From NCBI GenBank assembly GCA_963779515.1, contig CAVZYN010000002.1:124001-188000 (forward strand): DNA of 64,000 nucleotides. The letters run 5' to 3'. A program made the position numbers and the translations under genes. Below the pieces are notes generated by a model that saw only the letters and a program-made list of their open reading frames with translations, had not been told where the DNA came from and made no database searches. The stretch is from CAVZYN01 sp963779515 (GTDB lineage: Bacteria; Pseudomonadota; Alphaproteobacteria; Rhizobiales; Hyphomicrobiaceae). Shown here piece by piece: positions 17,175 through 25,107 of this stretch (positions within the stretch are counted from its first letter, which is position 1; each line of letters starts with the position of its first letter).

Positions 17175-18257
17175 ATGGCAGGTTCGGGTGACCGCGATGA
17201 CCGAACAGAGATGCCGAGCGAACGGCGGCTCAATGATGCGCGCGCGAAGGGCAACGTGCCTGTGTCTCGCGAGGTCAATATTCTCGGCGTACTGGTGGCG
17301 GCGACGCTGGCGCTCTGCTTGGTGGTCCAAGACGCAGCCAGGCAGCTCAGTCAGACGCTTGCGGGTTTGTTGGAAAACGCCGGTGCGTGGCGGTTGGAGG
17401 TGGGGGGTGATGCCAGTCAACTCTTGAGCACGGTTGGTGTCGCCGGAGCGCGAGCGGTTGCTCCCATCATCGGACTTTTGGCGCTGGGAGGCCTCCTGGG
17501 GGCGTTGCTGCAAAATAGGCCGACGGCTGTGCTTGAAAGGATCAGCTTCAAAGGCTCGAGAATTTCGCCGAGTACAGGATGGCAGCGGCTGTTTGGTTGG
17601 CAGAGCCAAATCGATCTCGCCAAGGCCCTGTTCAAGCTTGCTGCGCTGGGAGCTTTGTCGGCAGTCATCGCATTTGGAATGTGGGTAGAGATCGTCAACA
17701 TGACCCTCACGGAGGCCGCAGCCGTTGGCCCCGATCTACTGAGGTTCGCGATCCGCGCGTTTGCGATTATGGCACTGGCGAGCCTTTTGCTGTCGGCATC
17801 GGACATCTTGGTTGTTCGCGCGCTATGGAAGCGCGGCCTGCGTATGACGCGGCAGGAGGTCAAGGACGAGCACAAGGATCAAGAGGGCAACCCTCTCTTG
17901 AAAGCGCAACGGCGCTCCCGGGCGCGCGATCGCCTGCGCCGGCGCATGCTGGCAGACGTTTCGCGGGCATCGCTGGTGGTCGCGAATCCTACGCACTACG
18001 CGGTCGCGCTTCGGTATGTCCGCGCAGAAGGTGGTGCGCCGCGCGTGGTTGCGAAGGGGAGAGACAACGTCGCGCTAACGATTCGGCGTATTGCTGAGGA
18101 GCAAGGTATTCCAGTTGTCGAGGATAAGGCCTTGGCGCGATCGCTGCACGATCGTCTTGATGTGAATCAGATGATTCCGACTGAGCTTTACAAGGCGGTT
18201 GCAGAAATTCTGCTCTTCTTGCGGGCTCGAGGACGTCATCGTGCAGGCCACTGTTGA
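17175..18257 (+). CDS. flhB: Flagellar biosynthesis protein FlhB
   Basis: FlhB is the export-gate subunit that switches substrate class from rod/hook to filament by cutting itself. The 360-residue product has the N-terminal basic segment (PSERRLNDARAKGNVPVSREV), four membrane helices, and the cytosolic autoprotease with the NPTH cleavage motif at residues 271-274, so cleavage between Asn and Pro should occur. Helical linker QEVKDEHKDQEGNPLLK is also present. It lies 15 bases after fliG. Confidence 0.96.
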   Translation: MAGSGDRDDRTEMPSERRLNDARAKGNVPVSREVNILGVLVAATLALCLVVQDAARQLSQTLAGLLENAGAWRLEVGGDASQLLSTVGVAGARAVAPIIGLLALGGLLGALLQNRPTAVLERISFKGSRISPSTGWQRLFGWQSQIDLAKALFKLAALGALSAVIAFGMWVEIVNMTLTEAAAVGPDLLRFAIRAFAIMALASLLLSASDILVVRALWKRGLRMTRQEVKDEHKDQEGNPLLKAQRRSRARDRLRRRMLADVSRASLVVANPTHYAVALRYVRAEGGAPRVVAKGRDNVALTIRRIAEEQGIPVVEDKALARSLHDRLDVNQMIPTELYKAVAEILLFLRARGRHRAGHC

Positions 18258-18269
18258 GGTGAAGCCAAA

Positions 18270-18719
18270 ATGCGCAGAGCAAGAGTGGATGAGGTCGAAG
18301 CACGCGAACGCATTTTGGCGGATGGACTTGCATCCTTGGCTGGGGATCTCCTCCTGGTGGATGCCACCGACTATCTGGTCTTTTTAAGAACGGGACGTTT
18401 CACCAACGTTGAAAGCTTGGTGAAGTCTTCAGCCGAATTGTGGTTCAGACCTGGAACGGTGCGATTCGGGCATTCGGGGGATGTGATGATGGATTGGGCA
18501 CAGGCTCCTTGCATCGCCCTGGACATGGAATTCCATAATCGTGGCGTTCATGTCTACTTCCGACTTTCGCTCGGCAAGGCCGACAAGTTCGTCGACATCA
18601 CCTACATTTGGTTCGATAGCGCACGTCCAAACGCGGGAGAGAATACAGCGCAGCTTTCGGCGGCATTCGCGGATGCTCGTTTGGGTATTGAGATCGCGGC
18701 TCCGATTGCGCTGCAATAA
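18270..18719 (+). CDS. Unknown protein between flhB and flgB
   Basis: 149 residues, no membrane segment or signal peptide, no motif that I recognise. The middle has strand-rich hydrophobic and aromatic runs (APCIALDMEFHNRGVHVYFRLSLGKADKFVDITYIWFD), which suggests a compact beta-containing cytosolic fold. The gene follows flhB by 13 bases and precedes flgB in the same direction, so it should be co-transcribed with core flagellar genes. A role in flagellar assembly is inferred from position alone. Confidence 0.7.
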   Translation: MRRARVDEVEARERILADGLASLAGDLLLVDATDYLVFLRTGRFTNVESLVKSSAELWFRPGTVRFGHSGDVMMDWAQAPCIALDMEFHNRGVHVYFRLSLGKADKFVDITYIWFDSARPNAGENTAQLSAAFADARLGIEIAAPIALQ

Positions 18720-18722
18720 GCT

Positions 18723-18757
18723 CCACGCAAGTTTGCGTTTCTAGCGTACCTGCGTGG
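18723..18757 (+). promoter_or_regulatory. Small inverted repeats upstream of flgB
   Basis: Arms CCACGCA (18723-18729) and TGCGTGG (18751-18757) enclose a smaller palindrome ACGCAA-GT-TTGCGT. The site lies between the stop of the unknown gene and flgB. It could be an operator or an RNA hairpin at the 5' end of the rod-gene segment; no T-run follows, so a terminator is unlikely. Confidence 0.3.
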
Positions 18758-18774
18758 TAAGGGGACCGTGAACA

Positions 18775-19155
18775 ATGAATTCCACAGACCTTTTTGACGT
18801 GGCGATGCGCCAGAACCGCTGGTTGTCACAGCGACTTTCGGTGGTTGCCGGGAACGTGGCGAATGCGAATACCCCCGATTTCAAGGCTCGGGATATTGCT
18901 CCGTTTGCGGCGACTTTAAGTGCAATGGATGGCGGCCTGCGCACGACATCGAGAACTCATCTGACGTCAGGTGTCGCGAAGGCAGCCGCGATCACGGTTG
19001 AAGAGGCCGAACCAGTGGAGGTTCATCACTCGGGCAATGCGGTCAATCTCGATCTTGAGTTTCTAAAAGTGGGTGACATCAATCGGTCGATTGGCTTCAA
19101 CGTTGGTGCGATGAAGGCATTTCAGCGGATGTTGGCCTCAAGCACGCGGGGCTGA
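18775..19155 (+). CDS. flgB: Rod protein FlgB
   Basis: FlgB is a proximal rod subunit of the basal body. The 126-residue product has the family N-terminus (FDVAMRQNRWLSQRLSVVAGNVANANTPDFKARDI) and a C-terminal helix (GFNVGAMKAFQRMLASS). It is exported by the flagellar machinery and has no signal peptide. flgC follows after five bases. Confidence 0.94.
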   Translation: MNSTDLFDVAMRQNRWLSQRLSVVAGNVANANTPDFKARDIAPFAATLSAMDGGLRTTSRTHLTSGVAKAAAITVEEAEPVEVHHSGNAVNLDLEFLKVGDINRSIGFNVGAMKAFQRMLASSTRG

Positions 19156-19160
19156 GAATC

Positions 19161-19580
19161 ATGGATTCGTTGCAGCAGGCAATTCGCGTGGCGACTACGG
19201 GGCTCAGCGCTCAGTCTCAGCGCATGCGCGTCGTTTCGGAAAATCTCGCGAATGCGCATTCGACGGGTGAGGTGCCGGGCGCGGACCCATATCGTCGAAA
19301 AACGATTGGCTTCAGCAATGACGGCTCGGCGGAAGACGGGGCGGCGCTCGTTGGCGTTGCCCATGTCGATTTCGACCGCTCGCCGTTTCGCACGGAGTAT
19401 CTGCCGGGGCATCCTGCGGCAGATGAGACGGGTTACGTAAAGATGCCCAATGTCAACATGCTGATCGAACTCGCCGACATGCGTGAAGCACAACGGAGTT
19501 ATATGGCAAATGTTCAAATGATTAAGCAGTCACGAGAGATGATTTCCATGACCCTCGATCTGCTGAGGCCATCGACATGA
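19161..19580 (+). CDS. flgC: Rod protein FlgC
   Basis: FlgC is a rod subunit. The 139-residue product carries the rod signature (ATTGLSAQSQRMRVVSENLANAHSTG) and the C-terminal helix NMLIELADMREAQRSYMANVQMIKQSREM. The conserved segment with PNVNMLIELADM is diagnostic of FlgC. Its stop overlaps the fliE start by four bases. Confidence 0.95.
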   Translation: MDSLQQAIRVATTGLSAQSQRMRVVSENLANAHSTGEVPGADPYRRKTIGFSNDGSAEDGAALVGVAHVDFDRSPFRTEYLPGHPAADETGYVKMPNVNMLIELADMREAQRSYMANVQMIKQSREMISMTLDLLRPST

Positions 19581-19891
19581 TTGATCTTTCGACGAACGTG
19601 ATGAGGTCAACTCCAGCAATGGCTGGCGCTGGCGCGAGTGCGTCTGGTGCGAGCCAACTGCCGGGGCCAGGTGCGCCGTCGTTTGGTGACATGATGGCGG
19701 GTCTCCTCTCCGATGCGGCCGGTGCGCTCCGAGCGGGCGAAGCAAAGTCGATAGCGGCAATGCGCGGCGAGGGTTCTATTCAGGATGCAGTCGAGGCCAT
19801 GATGCGGGCTGAACAACAACTGCAGGCCACGTTGGCAATTCGCGACAAAGTCGTTGCGGCCTACCTTGACTTGAGTCGGCAACAGATCTGA
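19577..19891 (+). CDS. fliE: Hook-basal body protein FliE
   Basis: FliE joins the MS-ring to the rod and is the first rod component exported. The 104-residue product has the expected glycine/alanine/serine-rich start and the C-terminal family motif (EAMMRAEQQLQATLAIRDKVVAAYLDL). Length is normal. The start overlaps the flgC stop; flgG follows after seven bases. Confidence 0.93.
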   Translation: MIDLSTNVMRSTPAMAGAGASASGASQLPGPGAPSFGDMMAGLLSDAAGALRAGEAKSIAAMRGEGSIQDAVEAMMRAEQQLQATLAIRDKVVAAYLDLSRQQI

Positions 19892-19898
19892 GGGCACC

Positions 19899-20687
19899 AT
19901 GCGCGCTTTGTCGATAGCTGCCGCCGGAATGGCGGCTCAACAGACTAATGTTGAAGTGATAGCGAATAACGTCGCCAACATAAATACCAGCGGTTACAAG
20001 CGCTCGCGCGCAGAGTTTACGGATCTGCTTTATCAGGCAGACCGGCCCGCCGGCGCGCCAAGCCGGGGTGGCGAAGGACAAATTCCTGAGGGCGTCCATA
20101 TTGGTTTGGGGGTTCGCACGGCGGCGATTCGGCATTTGCACATTCAAGGCGCGCTGGCGAAAACCGGGAATCGGTTTGATCTTGCACTCAACGGTCGCGG
20201 TTGGTTCCAAGTTGCAGGCCCCAACAACGAAACGCTGTACGCGCGAGCGGGGGCATTCAATAAGAACGCCGAGGGTCAGCTCGTCACGCTGGATGGGGCC
20301 CTTGTTCAGCCATCCATCACGATTCCGCAGAATGCGAGCGAGGTAATTGTCAACGAGACCGGCCTGGTCTTTGCGCGGGTTGGTGGCGGACCGGACTTAC
20401 AGCAACTGGGGCAATTGACGCTTGCAACCTTCGCGAACGAAGTCGGGCTGGAACCATTGGGCAGCAATCTGTTTCGCGAAACGACTGCATCCGGTTCGGC
20501 GGTCATTGGCGTTCCAGGTGATGCAGGTTTTGGTTCTATACAGCAGGGTTATCTCGAAAGTTCAAACGTCGATGCAGTCAAGGAAATTACCGAGCTGATT
20601 ACCGCACAACGCGCCTATGAGTTGAATTCAAAGGTGATCCAAGCAGCCGACGACATGTATGGCACTCTTGCGAAGGGAATTCGCTGA
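19899..20687 (+). CDS. flgG: Distal rod protein FlgG
   Basis: FlgG builds the distal rod that spans the periplasm. The 262-residue product has the N-terminal signature (LSIAAAGMAAQQTNVEVIANNVANINTSGYK), the FlgE/F/G core (RFDLALNGRGWFQVAGPNNETLYARAGAFNKNAEGQLVT) and the C-terminal EITELITAQRAYELNSKVIQAADDM. All are textbook FlgG. Next is flgA, two bases after the stop. Confidence 0.97.
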   Translation: MRALSIAAAGMAAQQTNVEVIANNVANINTSGYKRSRAEFTDLLYQADRPAGAPSRGGEGQIPEGVHIGLGVRTAAIRHLHIQGALAKTGNRFDLALNGRGWFQVAGPNNETLYARAGAFNKNAEGQLVTLDGALVQPSITIPQNASEVIVNETGLVFARVGGGPDLQQLGQLTLATFANEVGLEPLGSNLFRETTASGSAVIGVPGDAGFGSIQQGYLESSNVDAVKEITELITAQRAYELNSKVIQAADDMYGTLAKGIR

Positions 20688-20689
20688 GT

Positions 20690-21172
20690 ATGGGTCGGAC
20701 ACGATCATCACTGGGTTTGCGTGGACTGGTATTGCTCTGCTCGGTTGTCATCCTGACGGTGCCAAGTGCCGCCGATACGGCGTTGCGCGAGTGGCCAGTT
20801 CCCCGGATGACCATCTATCCAGGCCAGGTCTTGGATGGTGCGGTATTGATGCGTCGGACATTTCCGGTCGCCGAGACTGGTCTGACAGGCGTGCATGAGA
20901 CGCTCGACACACTCGTTGGCAAGGTTGCGCGTCGTACGCTCTTGGCGGGTCAGCCAATAGCACTTGGATCAACTCAGGAGGCGCATGCCATCATTCAGGG
21001 ACGGCAATATCAAATGGTGTTTCGCGGAGCCGGTTTGACCATTACTGGGCTCGGCGTCCCGTTAAAGTCTGGTGGCGTGGGCGAGTTCGTGCCGGTTCGA
21101 AATTCCGATTCTGGTCTTGTCGTTCGAGCGCGCGTCTTGCCGAATCGAACATTGGCTGTCGATGAACCATGA
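20690..21172 (+). CDS. flgA: P-ring assembly chaperone FlgA
   Basis: FlgA is a periplasmic chaperone for P-ring formation by FlgI. The 160-residue product begins with a signal peptide (hydrophobic LGLRGLVLLCSVVILTVPSAADTA). It has a SAF-like domain (PGQVLDGAVLMRRTFPV, RRTLLAGQPIALG) and the C-terminal part with SGGVGEFVPVRNSDSGLVVRARV. Its stop overlaps the flgI start by four bases, matching their joint function. Confidence 0.9.
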   Translation: MGRTRSSLGLRGLVLLCSVVILTVPSAADTALREWPVPRMTIYPGQVLDGAVLMRRTFPVAETGLTGVHETLDTLVGKVARRTLLAGQPIALGSTQEAHAIIQGRQYQMVFRGAGLTITGLGVPLKSGGVGEFVPVRNSDSGLVVRARVLPNRTLAVDEP

Positions 21173-22269
21173 ACAAGATTCTCCTGGCAGCAATTGTAAT
21201 GGGCCTCAGTGCTGCTCCGGCCCATTCGAAGACGCGGATCAAAGATATCACGAACGTCAAGGATTTGCGTGTTCAGCAGCTGATTGGATATGGCTTGGTG
21301 GTTGGACTGAACGGTACCGGCGATGGGCTTCGCAACGCTCCATTTACCCAACAGTCTGTTCAGTCGATGCTCGATAGGATGGGGATCAACATTCGCAACG
21401 GGCAAGCTCGAACGCGAAATGTTGCCGCTGTGATCGTCACTGGAGAGCTGCCGCCATTCGTCAGCAGGGGGGGGAGGATAGATGTAACTGTCGCTTCACT
21501 CGGCGACGCCACTTCACTTGCTGGAGGCGCGTTGCTGATGACGCCTTTGTCTGGCGCGGATAATGCTGTCTATGCAGTGGCGCAAGGACCTGTCGCGGTG
21601 ACGGGTTTTGCAGCTGCCGGCAAAGCCGAGAGCGTTACGCAGGGTGTGCCAACGACCGGACGGATTGCGAACGGCGCAATAGTTGAGCAAAGTGGGCCAA
21701 CTGCGTCGCACAATGATGCGGGCTTCGAAATCGAATTGAGGAACCCGGACTTCAAGACCGCAGTCGCGATTGCCGATGCTATCAATGAATATGGGCGCCA
21801 ACGGTTTGGTATCTCCATCGCACGTGTTCAAAACTATCGCACGGTGCGTCTGGAGAAGCCGAGAAAGATCGAAATGGCGCGCTTCATTGCGGAATTCGGT
21901 GACTTAGGCGTTGAGCCTGATGTGCCCGCCCGTGTGGTGATTGACGAACGCACTGGGACGATCGTCATTGGTAGCAAGGTCCAGATTTCGACGGTTGCCG
22001 TTACGCACGGGACCTTGACGGTTCGTGTGACGGAACAGTCCAAAGTATCTCAACCTTCACCATTCTCGTCCGGCGAGACTGTTGTCGTGCCTGAGACAGA
22101 GCTTTCTGTTGTCGAAGCGGGAGGCAGCATCGCAGTGCTTCGCGGCACCACTTTGCAAACACTCGTGACGGGCCTCAATCGAATGGGACTCAAGCCGAAC
22201 GGTATCGTGGCAATCTTGCAGACTTTGAAATCAGCCGGCGCATTGCAAGCCGAGCTCGTAGTCCAATGA
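21169..22269 (+). CDS. flgI: Flagellar P-ring protein FlgI
   Basis: FlgI forms the P-ring bushing in the peptidoglycan. The 366-residue product has a signal peptide (KILLAAIVMGLSAAPAHS), then the family motifs RIKDITNVKDLRVQQLIGYGLVVGLNGTGD, FVSRGGRIDVTVASLGDATSLAGG and a C-terminus with GLNRMGLKPNGIVAILQTLKSAGALQAEL. Length and motifs are complete. It overlaps both flgA and motE. Confidence 0.97.
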   Translation: MNKILLAAIVMGLSAAPAHSKTRIKDITNVKDLRVQQLIGYGLVVGLNGTGDGLRNAPFTQQSVQSMLDRMGINIRNGQARTRNVAAVIVTGELPPFVSRGGRIDVTVASLGDATSLAGGALLMTPLSGADNAVYAVAQGPVAVTGFAAAGKAESVTQGVPTTGRIANGAIVEQSGPTASHNDAGFEIELRNPDFKTAVAIADAINEYGRQRFGISIARVQNYRTVRLEKPRKIEMARFIAEFGDLGVEPDVPARVVIDERTGTIVIGSKVQISTVAVTHGTLTVRVTEQSKVSQPSPFSSGETVVVPETELSVVEAGGSIAVLRGTTLQTLVTGLNRMGLKPNGIVAILQTLKSAGALQAELVVQ

Positions 22270-23018
22270 GGATCGCTTACCCAAACGATGCCTGGGGTTT
22301 TGATGCTGGGAGAAGATTGCGGCGCGCTTTTGCAGTGCTCGTGCTGGTAATTGTGACCGGGTTCTGTAGTGCTCGCGCAACATTCGCGGGAGGTTCCAGT
22401 GATTGGAGGGTGACGATTACACTGGGCGATCAGCATTCCGGCAATGCGAGTGCGCACGGTATCGAAGCCGTGCTCGAGGGCAATCCCCTGTTGAAGGTTT
22501 CTGGCACTCAAGCAGCGCCAGTTGACCGAAGAGCTTCGGCGCAGGCTGCGGTCCGCAAGAACAGTGCCGTTGGCTCTCAAGCTTCGGCCACAAACGCTGT
22601 AGCGGATAACTACTGTATCAACATCGTTGATGCTGCAAAGAGTGCATGGCTTGAAACAACGAAGCAATCTTTGGCAGATGCTGAGAAGGAGCTCGAAGGT
22701 CGAATCGTTGCGCTAGAAGCGAAGACGGCGGAACACAAGTTATGGCTCAACAAACGCGAGGAGTTTGCGCTTCGCGCGAAGGATGGCCTTCTCAAAATCT
22801 ATGGTCGAATGCGTCCCGACGCGGCGGCTGCACAATTGGTGGCTCTGGATGACTTGACGGCGGCTGCGATCCTCTCCCGGTTAGATCCGAAAGTCGCAAG
22901 CCAAATTATGACTGAGATGGAGGCCGTGCGAGCGGCTCGATTGTCGGCAGCGATGGTTGGAGCTGCGGGCCTATCAGGCTTATCGACCGGTGGGACCGTG
23001 CGGGGCCAGAAGCCATGA
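22266..23018 (+). CDS. motE: MotE-like periplasmic motility chaperone
   Basis: MotE, described in Sinorhizobium, is a periplasmic chaperone for the motility protein MotC. The 250-residue product has an N-terminal membrane/signal segment (FAVLVLVIVTGFCSARATFAGG), a long central coiled coil (SLADAEKELEGRIVALEAKTAEHKLWLNKREEF) and a C-terminal domain resembling the MgtE N-domain (IYGRMRPDAAAAQLVALDDLTAAAILSRLDPKVASQIMTEME). Position between flgI and flgH is the same as in rhizobia, with four-base overlaps on both sides. Confidence 0.82.
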   Translation: MRIAYPNDAWGFDAGRRLRRAFAVLVLVIVTGFCSARATFAGGSSDWRVTITLGDQHSGNASAHGIEAVLEGNPLLKVSGTQAAPVDRRASAQAAVRKNSAVGSQASATNAVADNYCINIVDAAKSAWLETTKQSLADAEKELEGRIVALEAKTAEHKLWLNKREEFALRAKDGLLKIYGRMRPDAAAAQLVALDDLTAAAILSRLDPKVASQIMTEMEAVRAARLSAAMVGAAGLSGLSTGGTVRGQKP

Positions 23019-23731
23019 AAACGATGAATGTCGGCTGCTTGATTGTGGCCTTGGCCGGTGGATGTAGTGTCCAGCCTCGCGAATTTGCGCAAGAACCGGT
23101 CATGAGCCCTGTTGGAGCAGGGTTGGATGCTACTCGGATCGTGCATGTTCATCCGGGCGGGCCAGCGCCGCTGCGCGGTGACGGCGCATCGACATGGTCG
23201 CCAACGGGTGCTGATCTTTTTAGAGACGCACGTGCCATGAGGATTGGGGATCTCGTGACAGTAAAGATCTCGATCAAGGATAAGGCGTCGATCGATAACA
23301 CGTCGAACCGCTCCCGAGATTCAAAAACAGGCGCCGCAGCGACACTCGGCTATGACGTTGCGGCACTTGGGAAGGCGGCCAGTGGAAAAGGTACAGCCGA
23401 CGGGTCGATCAACAGTGGATCGTCATCGACAGGGCGTGGTGGGATTTCGCGGTCCGAAAGCATCGAGTTGCTGATTGCGGCGGTGGTTACGGGTGTGCTC
23501 CCGAATGGAAACCTAGTGATTAGCGGAACCCAAGAGGTGCGGGTCAACTTTGAGATTCGCCTGTTGAGTGTCGGGGGGATCATTCGGCCACGCGACGTCG
23601 CAACTGACAATAGTATTTCATACGACAAAATTGCCGAGGCGCGGATCGCTTACGGTGGGCGTGGCCGCATCACTGAAGTTCAACAGCCGGCTTGGGGGCA
23701 ACAGCTTTTCGATCTCTTTACACCCTATTGA
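23015..23731 (+). CDS. flgH: Flagellar L-ring protein FlgH
   Basis: FlgH is the outer-membrane lipoprotein of the L-ring. The 238-residue product has a short signal peptide ending in a lipobox-like LAGGC (cysteine at about residue 17), LFRDARAMRIGDLVTVKISIKDKASIDNTSNRSR, and the conserved C-terminal GNLVISGTQEVRVNFE...GIIRPRD. The glycine/serine-rich middle (GSSSTGRGGISRSES) is also usual. Confidence 0.95.
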   Translation: MKTMNVGCLIVALAGGCSVQPREFAQEPVMSPVGAGLDATRIVHVHPGGPAPLRGDGASTWSPTGADLFRDARAMRIGDLVTVKISIKDKASIDNTSNRSRDSKTGAAATLGYDVAALGKAASGKGTADGSINSGSSSTGRGGISRSESIELLIAAVVTGVLPNGNLVISGTQEVRVNFEIRLLSVGGIIRPRDVATDNSISYDKIAEARIAYGGRGRITEVQQPAWGQQLFDLFTPY

Positions 23732-23813
23732 TCAGGGCAGGCGGTAGCGGGTTTGCGAAAGTGTGTCGAGAGACTTGCACTTGGGCGACTAGAGAGAAAG
23801 GCAGATCGAGTTC

Positions 23814-24269
23814 ATGAAGCTCATTCTAGTGGTTGGTGCACTGACGCTGGTTGCTGTAGGTCTCGGTGCCGCTGCGGGCATTCAAGTATTTGATATCCAG
23901 CGTTCGGCTGCGAAGAAAGTTCCGGAAAATCTCGAAATCGGCAGCGCCGATGTGTCGCCTGTGTCGAGGTTTCCCAAAGGCGCGGTGATCAAGCCGTTGG
24001 CGCCCATTGTGACGAATTTGGGTGGAGCCAGGCCCGTATGGTTGCGGCTGGAAGCCGCTTTGATATTGGCAACGGACAATGCTGAGACCAAGCTCCTGAC
24101 CGCGGAGCTTGGCGAAGACTTCGTGGCGTTCTTGCGCACGATCGAGTTGCGGCACATCCAGGGGGCAAGCGGCTTTCAACTTTTGAGAGACGATCTCGAT
24201 GATCGCGCCCGAATCCGCACCAAGGGCAAGAGCCTCGGCATTATCATTCAATCGTTGGTGGTCGAATGA
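23814..24269 (+). CDS. fliL: Flagellar protein FliL
   Basis: FliL is a single-pass protein that surrounds the stator and supports torque. The 151-residue product has one N-terminal membrane helix (LVVGALTLVAVGLGAAAGIQVF) and a stomatin-like periplasmic domain ending in LRDDLDDRARIRTKGKSLGIIIQSLVVE. It is more divergent than enteric FliL, as in other rhizobia. An 82-base gap separates it from flgH; its stop overlaps fliP. Confidence 0.85.
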   Translation: MKLILVVGALTLVAVGLGAAAGIQVFDIQRSAAKKVPENLEIGSADVSPVSRFPKGAVIKPLAPIVTNLGGARPVWLRLEAALILATDNAETKLLTAELGEDFVAFLRTIELRHIQGASGFQLLRDDLDDRARIRTKGKSLGIIIQSLVVE

Positions 24270-25024
24270 ATCGTTTTCATTTTTGCCTTATCCTCGCTGG
24301 CGCAGGGATCGGAGTAGCGATCTTGCCAAGTGCGGTTCTCGCGCAGACGTCAATCATGGATCGGGTATTGCCGACCACAGACGCCGCCGTGAGTGGCCGG
24401 ATCATGCAACTTGTTGTGGCGATCACCGTTCTTTCGGTTGCGCCCGGTCTGTTGATGATGGTGACGTGCTTTGCCCGATTTACGATCGCATTTTCGTTTC
24501 TTCGGTCCGGCCTTGGTTTGCAGAGTACGCCCAGCAATCTGATCTTGATCAGCCTGGCGCTCTTCATGACCATGTTCGTCATGGCACCGACATTCGATAC
24601 TGCTTGGCAGCAGGGGATGAAGCCTTTGCTGGAGAATAAGATTACGGAGGGTGAGGCTTACAAACGAACAGCAGAACCTTTCCGCGAATTCATGCTCGCA
24701 AATGTTCGCGACAAGGATCTCAAGGCATTGGAGGCCTTGGCAGAGGGACGCTTCAGGGGCGGTACAAAAAGTGTCGGTGAGACTGATTTCCGCGTCTTGA
24801 TCCCCGCGTTCATGATTTCCGAATTGAGGCGCGGCTTCGAGATTGGATTCCTGATCGTCTTACCCTTCTTGGTGATCGACATCGTCGTGGCGTCTGTGGT
24901 CATGTCCATGGGCATGATGATGTTGCCACCCACGGTGATCGCGCTGCCGCTCAAAATCCTGTTCTTCGTGCTGATAGATGGCTGGACACTGGTGGTGTCG
25001 GGGCTGATCCGATCGTTTGCATGA
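24266..25024 (+). CDS. fliP: Flagellar biosynthesis protein FliP
   Basis: FliP makes the pentameric core of the export channel. The 252-residue product has a cleavable signal peptide (ending VLAQTS), LLMMVTCFARFTIAFSFLRSGLGLQSTPSNLILISLALFMT and the C-terminal LPFLVIDIVVASVVMSMGMMMLPPTVIALPLKILFFVLIDGW, all family hallmarks. It is the last gene of the motA operon; an IS element begins 84 bases further on. Confidence 0.97.
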   Translation: MNRFHFCLILAGAGIGVAILPSAVLAQTSIMDRVLPTTDAAVSGRIMQLVVAITVLSVAPGLLMMVTCFARFTIAFSFLRSGLGLQSTPSNLILISLALFMTMFVMAPTFDTAWQQGMKPLLENKITEGEAYKRTAEPFREFMLANVRDKDLKALEALAEGRFRGGTKSVGETDFRVLIPAFMISELRRGFEIGFLIVLPFLVIDIVVASVVMSMGMMMLPPTVIALPLKILFFVLIDGWTLVVSGLIRSFA

Positions 25025-25107
25025 AGCAATTTCGTCGGTAGAGATTTAATCTCTGGACATTGCTGAGCGGCGGTTGACGGATGTCGCTGCCGGCGGCGTG
25101 GAGCTAT

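Noticed and set aside
1..25024. Virulence-type (non-flagellar) type III secretion genes
   Set aside because: FlhA, FliR, FliP and FlhB resemble injectisome parts, but rod, P-ring, L-ring, switch and stator genes in the same operons show a flagellum.
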